From the NCBI GenBank assembly GCA_949298985.1, contig CASFYV010000027.1, forward strand, positions 1-53,636: 53,636 nucleotides of DNA, in the 5' to 3' direction. The stretch comes from an uncultured bacterium. GTDB taxonomy: Bacteria > Cyanobacteriota > Vampirovibrionia > Gastranaerophilales > Gastranaerophilaceae. The notes below the pieces were generated by a model. It searched no databases. It had not been told where the DNA came from and saw only the letters and a list, made by a program, of their open reading frames with translations. Numbering within the stretch: position 1 is the stretch's first letter; every line of letters begins with the position of its first letter. This document shows, piece by piece, positions 49,971 through 53,636 of this stretch. A program made the position numbers and the translations under genes.

Positions 49971-52922
49971 TTATTTAGAACTCTTTTTTAAAACTATATT
50001 ATTTAATTTACAAAAAGAGGTTAATATATTTAATTCTGATTTAATATATTTTTGTATATGTTGATGATTGTCGGTTATACTTACACTTTTGGCCATTTGA
50101 AACATTTTTAAAGCATTTTTTATATACTCTGCTCTATGAATTGATTTCGGTAATGCTAATTCTTGGTAAAGTTTTGCATATTGAATATAGTTTTTTACAA
50201 GAATAGATTCTAGTTTAAATTGTTTTGCTATAAATATAGATTTTTCTATGTAAACTTTTGCAGAATCAAAATCTTGTTTTGCCATATAGATTTCACTTAA
50301 TAATTTATTAAATAGTGTTATAAAATAGTAGTTATTTATATTGGGGTTTTGAGCTATATCTAGAGCTTTTGTTACTATATCTAATGCAAATTGAGTTCCT
50401 TTGGTTACCAATTTTATTTTAGCTATTAAATACCATGATAGTAGTACGCCTGTTGAAATTTTTTCTTTAGCAAAATACGAAACTTGTTCTTCAAGTATCT
50501 TCAGAGCTTTTTTAGTTTCATTTTTATCATTGAACATTTTAGCTAATAATGTTTTTAATATATTTTTTGTGAATGTATCATTTGAATTATTGGCAAAAGC
50601 TACGACATTAAATAGTTCATTATACAAACTTGAATAATCTTTTTTTTGAAATTTATTTATAATATCTATAAAATTCCATCTAGAAATTGTAAAAGAGTCC
50701 ATTGTATCTAATGAATATTCTTTTAATATATCATCTAATATTTTTTCAGATGTTTTTATATCTCCTTTTATTGAATTTGCAAGTGACAATAGTAAATGAG
50801 CTTTACATAAAATTTCAGGATCTGATATTTTATTTTTTTCTATTATTTCAAAAATTAACTGTATTATATCGAACATTCTGCAATCACCCTGAAGTGATAA
50901 TGCTTCTGCAAGATCAAAGTATGTTTCCAACCAAATATCATAAAGTTCATTTATTTTTATTATTGGAGTATTTTTACCTTTAGATAAATGTTTTTCTAAA
51001 ATAGGCATTATTTCCGTATCAATTAGATTGATTAATTGACCATAATTTCCCAATTTTAATAAAGGTCTGATTTGACGTGATTTTACTAATACTCTTTCTA
51101 ATTCCATATCTTCTGGTAGTTTATTTAAAACACTATCAGAACATTCAATAACTCCCCAATAATTTCCTTTTTTCATACAAGAAGACGCCAGATATCCTAA
51201 TAGTTCGATGTTTTCGGCTTCTTCATTATCTTCTAGCATCATTATTGCTTTTTGTAAATATTCAAAAGAAAGCTCTGAATTAATAGGTTCGATAAGTTTG
51301 CCAACTCTTGTATAAATATTTTTTTTGATTTTTTGGTATTGAGGACTTGTTTTATTTTCTATTATTTTTAATGCTTGTTTTTGTGATATTATATATAGTC
51401 CAATGTCACCTATATAACAAGATTGTTTCATTAAATTCGTCCAATACTCAAAGGATAATTGTTCCTTGTTGAGTTTTTGAACTAAGAATCCTATTAATGC
51501 TATCGAGGATTGTTTATACATTGTTAATATTTCATATAGATGCTCTAATATGTCTTGAAACATTTCGTCATTTTTTAGTATCGTCACTAGCGTCTGCCAA
51601 ATTTTGTTACTTTTAAATTCGAAAGCTAAGGTACTAATTTGATTTATATATCCTTTATTGACTAGGTATTCGATGCTATTTTCAAAGTCTTTGGTTGTAT
51701 TGCTGTTAAAATGTTCTAGCATTGATGGGTAAAATTTTGCACCTAGGAGAGACATTGCAATTAGCATTTTATATGATTTGATATTATTTTGTTTTAATAA
51801 TGTTAATCTAGCTTCTAATAATTCCTCAAGTTTATTGTATTTTATAAATTTTAAATTATTTTCTTTTAAATCTTTATAATAGAAGATTAATTGTTCTATT
51901 ACAGCGGGATTTCCTTCTGAAATATTTAATGCATAATCTATAATCTTTTTATCAACAGACATTTCTTGATGTTGAGCAAATAATATTTCTATTTGATTTT
52001 TATTGAAGGAATTAAGAGCTATATTAATATAGTTTTCGGATTTGATTTTAGACGAAGTGATTAATCCAATACCTGGTTTATTTAATGAGGTTAAGATTAT
52101 AAATTTGCATCTTTCTAAAAAGAAATCATCTTCTAATATTTCTTTAAAAAAATCAAATGACATTCCATCTATATTTTCAAAATTATCAATTATAAAAATA
52201 GTTTTTACTTTTTCAACAATTGTAAGTAATATTTTTTTCATTATGTTAAATATTTTTGATTTGTTAAAATATATATTTTCATATATATCACTATTTTCAG
52301 GATAAAGTAAATTTAATAAATCCAATATTTCTGAATTTGATAGAGTTGGAAAATCTTGTTTAAAGAATTTAATGGAATTTTTTTTAAGTTGTAATGTATC
52401 AGGACAAAAATTATTAATATTAAAAAATGTTAATAGTAAATCTTGAAAATATCCAAAAGGCGATAATTGAGTTAATTGAGTGCAGTTTCCGGTTAACCAT
52501 AATAATTTAGCACTTTTTAATTCACTTATTGCACAACGAAGCACTAAATTCTTTCCAATACCACTCTCTCCAATTAATGTTATGATAGAATGTTCTCCAT
52601 CTTTAATTGATTCTAACAGCAATGACTTAGCTTTTTGTTGTGAATAACTTTCGATATTAGTTTCTATAATTGATGATAATTGTTTTTGTGTGGTTTTAAA
52701 TTCTGTTTTGCATTTTCTGCAACTTTTTGAATTTGGCAAATTTGCTGCTTTACAATTAGGGCATATTTTTAATAATTCTTTATTGCAATTACTACAATTA
52801 ATGGCTGTTATTGGATTTATTGTTCCACACTCACTACAAACAGATGCAAGCTTTGTATTACAAAACTCGCATTTTAATGAATTATCTGGTATTTCTTGTT
52901 TACATTTGGGACATAGCATCAA
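49971..52922 (-). CDS. Zinc-ribbon / AAA ATPase / TPR regulator-like protein
   Basis: 983 residues. Three N-terminal zinc ribbons: C4-x2-C7...C18-x2-C21, C29-x2-C32...C43-x2-C46, C54-x2-C57...C68-x2-C71. Then an AAA/STAND-type ATPase with Walker A 'GESGIGKN' (118-125; Asn replaces the usual Ser/Thr after the Lys) and Walker B 'TIFIIDN' (D246). From about 400 to the end are helical TPR-like repeats ('QKIKKNIYTRVGKLIEPINS', 'DFDSAKVYIEKSIFIAKQFK'). This layout is like the AAA-TPR part of large transcriptional or cyclase-linked regulators, without a cyclase. Starts TTG 52922 and ATG 52919 are both possible; AAGGA spacing slightly favours 52922. Ten bases upstream ends the acidic-repeat/HTH gene, so they share an operon. 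Confidence 0.75.
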   Translation of the reverse strand: MMLCPKCKQEIPDNSLKCEFCNTKLASVCSECGTINPITAINCSNCNKELLKICPNCKAANLPNSKSCRKCKTEFKTTQKQLSSIIETNIESYSQQKAKSLLLESIKDGEHSIITLIGESGIGKNLVLRCAISELKSAKLLWLTGNCTQLTQLSPFGYFQDLLLTFFNINNFCPDTLQLKKNSIKFFKQDFPTLSNSEILDLLNLLYPENSDIYENIYFNKSKIFNIMKKILLTIVEKVKTIFIIDNFENIDGMSFDFFKEILEDDFFLERCKFIILTSLNKPGIGLITSSKIKSENYINIALNSFNKNQIEILFAQHQEMSVDKKIIDYALNISEGNPAVIEQLIFYYKDLKENNLKFIKYNKLEELLEARLTLLKQNNIKSYKMLIAMSLLGAKFYPSMLEHFNSNTTKDFENSIEYLVNKGYINQISTLAFEFKSNKIWQTLVTILKNDEMFQDILEHLYEILTMYKQSSIALIGFLVQKLNKEQLSFEYWTNLMKQSCYIGDIGLYIISQKQALKIIENKTSPQYQKIKKNIYTRVGKLIEPINSELSFEYLQKAIMMLEDNEEAENIELLGYLASSCMKKGNYWGVIECSDSVLNKLPEDMELERVLVKSRQIRPLLKLGNYGQLINLIDTEIMPILEKHLSKGKNTPIIKINELYDIWLETYFDLAEALSLQGDCRMFDIIQLIFEIIEKNKISDPEILCKAHLLLSLANSIKGDIKTSEKILDDILKEYSLDTMDSFTISRWNFIDIINKFQKKDYSSLYNELFNVVAFANNSNDTFTKNILKTLLAKMFNDKNETKKALKILEEQVSYFAKEKISTGVLLSWYLIAKIKLVTKGTQFALDIVTKALDIAQNPNINNYYFITLFNKLLSEIYMAKQDFDSAKVYIEKSIFIAKQFKLESILVKNYIQYAKLYQELALPKSIHRAEYIKNALKMFQMAKSVSITDNHQHIQKYIKSELNILTSFCKLNNIVLKKSSK

Positions 52923-52932
52923 CTGTTAATCC

Positions 52933-53636
52933 TTATATTATGGATAAAAGTTCATTTAAGGATTCTTCTACTGTTTGTTTATCCATATTTAATTTTGTTG
53001 CAATTTCTTCTATTGAATATTTTTCTTTATATTTTAGTTCAAAAACTTCTATAATTTTATATGTTGGGAACTTTTTATTAATATTATAAATATCATTTGT
53101 TATTTCTTCTATATTAATATTTGAATTTAATTCATTTGGCTCATAATCAAATCTAGAATAATCAATAATGCTGATATTAGAACCCTTTACAGTTTTACTT
53201 GGAAATTCTTCAAAACTATCACTTTGAATAGTCAAAGGATCTTCATCTAATTCTTCAAAACTATCCTCTTGAACAGCTAACGGTTCTTCATTTGATTCTT
53301 CAAAACTATCACTTTGAATAGTCAAAGGATCTTCATCTAATTCTTCAAAACTATCCTCTTGAACAGCTAATGTTTCTTCATTTAATTCTTCAAAACTATC
53401 ACTTTGAAAAGCCAAAGGATCTTCATCTAATTCTTCAAAACTATCCTCTTGAACAGCTAACGGTTCTTCATTTGATTCTTCAAAACTATCACTTTGAATA
53501 GCTAACGGTTCTTCATTTGATTCTTCAAAACTATCACTTTGAATAGTCAAAGGATCTTCATCTAATTCTTCAAAACTATCCTCTTGAACAGCTAATGTTT
53601 CTTCATTTAATTCTTCAAAACTATCCTCTTGAACAG
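52933..53636 (-). CDS. Acidic 15-residue tandem-repeat protein with sigma-like HTH (5' end outside window)
   Basis: The open frame continues off the right edge, so the N-terminus is missing. At least nine 15-residue units are visible, such as 'AVQEDSFEELDEDPL' and 'TIQSDSFEESNEEPL', strongly acidic and near-identical. The C-terminal 75 residues form a helical domain ending 'FELKYKEKYSIEEIATKLNM' then 'DKQTVEESLNELL', the helix-turn-helix of sigma-70 region 4 and related proteins. It lies ten bases upstream of the zinc-ribbon ATPase in the same direction. Possible DNA-binding partner of it. Confidence 0.7.
   Translation of the reverse strand, partial: VQEDSFEELNEETLAVQEDSFEELDEDPLTIQSDSFEESNEEPLAIQSDSFEESNEEPLAVQEDSFEELDEDPLAFQSDSFEELNEETLAVQEDSFEELDEDPLTIQSDSFEESNEEPLAVQEDSFEELDEDPLTIQSDSFEEFPSKTVKGSNISIIDYSRFDYEPNELNSNINIEEITNDIYNINKKFPTYKIIEVFELKYKEKYSIEEIATKLNMDKQTVEESLNELLSII
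53206..53636. repeat. 45-bp coding tandem repeat (minisatellite-like)
   Basis: The block TTCTTCAAAACTATC recurs every 45 bases from 53206 (next at 53251), about 9.6 units to the window edge. Adjacent units alternate between two variants, giving a 90-base super-repeat whose copies are almost identical in DNA, a sign of recent expansion. The unit is a multiple of three, so copy-number change keeps the frame. Confidence 0.9.

Noticed and set aside
50401..52929. Plus-strand open frames in the zinc-ribbon ATPase gene
   Set aside because: Shadows without ribosome sites.
53206..53636. CRISPR array at the right edge
   Set aside because: Repeats are contiguous 45-bp coding units with no unique spacers and encode an acidic peptide in frame.

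Overview
The window is AT-rich (roughly 30% GC by eye), densely packed bacterial chromosome. It looks like a Gram-negative-type, gut-associated, fermentative member of the non-photosynthetic Cyanobacteria sister lineage (Vampirovibrionia/Melainabacteria, probably Gastranaerophilales). This is inference from gene content: lipid A genes lpxI-lpxB, an MCE/MlaD-like protein, a biotin-dependent Na+-pump decarboxylase, a fliW-csrA pair, a cyanobacteria-like secreted repeat protein ('FG..Y..D...RI.RLE'), EF-hand/HD giant proteins and several lineage-specific proteins with a short N-terminal 'F-K-G/A/S' motif. No 16S rRNA is present to prove it.

Layout. 1-670: tail of an antitoxin-like HTH gene, a GC-richer intergenic stretch with inverted repeats, then tRNA-Ile(GAT) with its own terminator. 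0.8-5.4 kb: a glycosyltransferase, a secreted protein and a two-gene block of lineage-specific membrane proteins. 5.5-9.6 kb: birA plus gamma, alpha and beta subunits of an oxaloacetate-decarboxylase-type Na+ pump, ended by a strong bidirectional terminator. 9.6-15.2 kb: FK-motif protein, GNAT, NifV/LeuA-like synthase, a large membrane protein and an alanine/glycine:cation symporter. 15.3-22.2 kb: one giant 2294-residue EF-hand/HD protein. 22.3-24.9 kb: lpxI, lpxB and an Xre-type regulator. 25-31.7 kb: recF, a MEMO1-AMMECR1 fusion, a second clear FKG protein, TPR protein, MBL hydrolase, metallophosphatase and a glutathione-synthetase-like ATP-grasp enzyme. 31.7-36.9 kb: secreted TPR protein, fliW, csrA, TPR protein, coiled-coil protein, der, and a convergent secreted repeat protein. 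37-40.1 kb: lysS, thiL, ispD on the minus strand. 40.2-46.8 kb: rimP-nusA behind a possible attenuator, then rny, ymdB, a PHP phosphoesterase, a pilin-like protein and a LOG-family protein. 46.8-49.3 kb (minus): orphan LuxR-type HTH, upp, MCE protein, a hypothetical and rnpA. 49.4-53.6 kb: a hypothetical, a zinc-ribbon/AAA/TPR ATPase, and the C-terminal part of a protein with acidic 15-residue tandem repeats ending in a sigma-like HTH.

How the genes work together. BirA can biotinylate K566 of the alpha subunit, whose decarboxylation drives Na+ export through the beta subunit; the nearby AGCS symporter could spend that Na+ gradient. RimP-NusA-RNase Y-YmdB, Der, RnpA and LysS form RNA/ribosome housekeeping blocks. 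FliW-CsrA would give post-transcriptional control without any flagellar genes nearby.

The most interesting signals are: (i) a repeated promoter layout in which the -10 box ends 6-7 bases before the ATG with no Shine-Dalgarno, implying leaderless mRNAs for rnpA, the MCE gene, recF, der and others; (ii) the giant EF-hand/HD protein; (iii) the shared N-terminal F-K-G/A/S motif of otherwise unrelated lineage-specific proteins; (iv) the zinc-ribbon ATPase next to the acidic-repeat/HTH protein; (v) the MEMO1-AMMECR1 fusion. No CRISPR array, complete insertion sequence, prophage or rRNA was seen.
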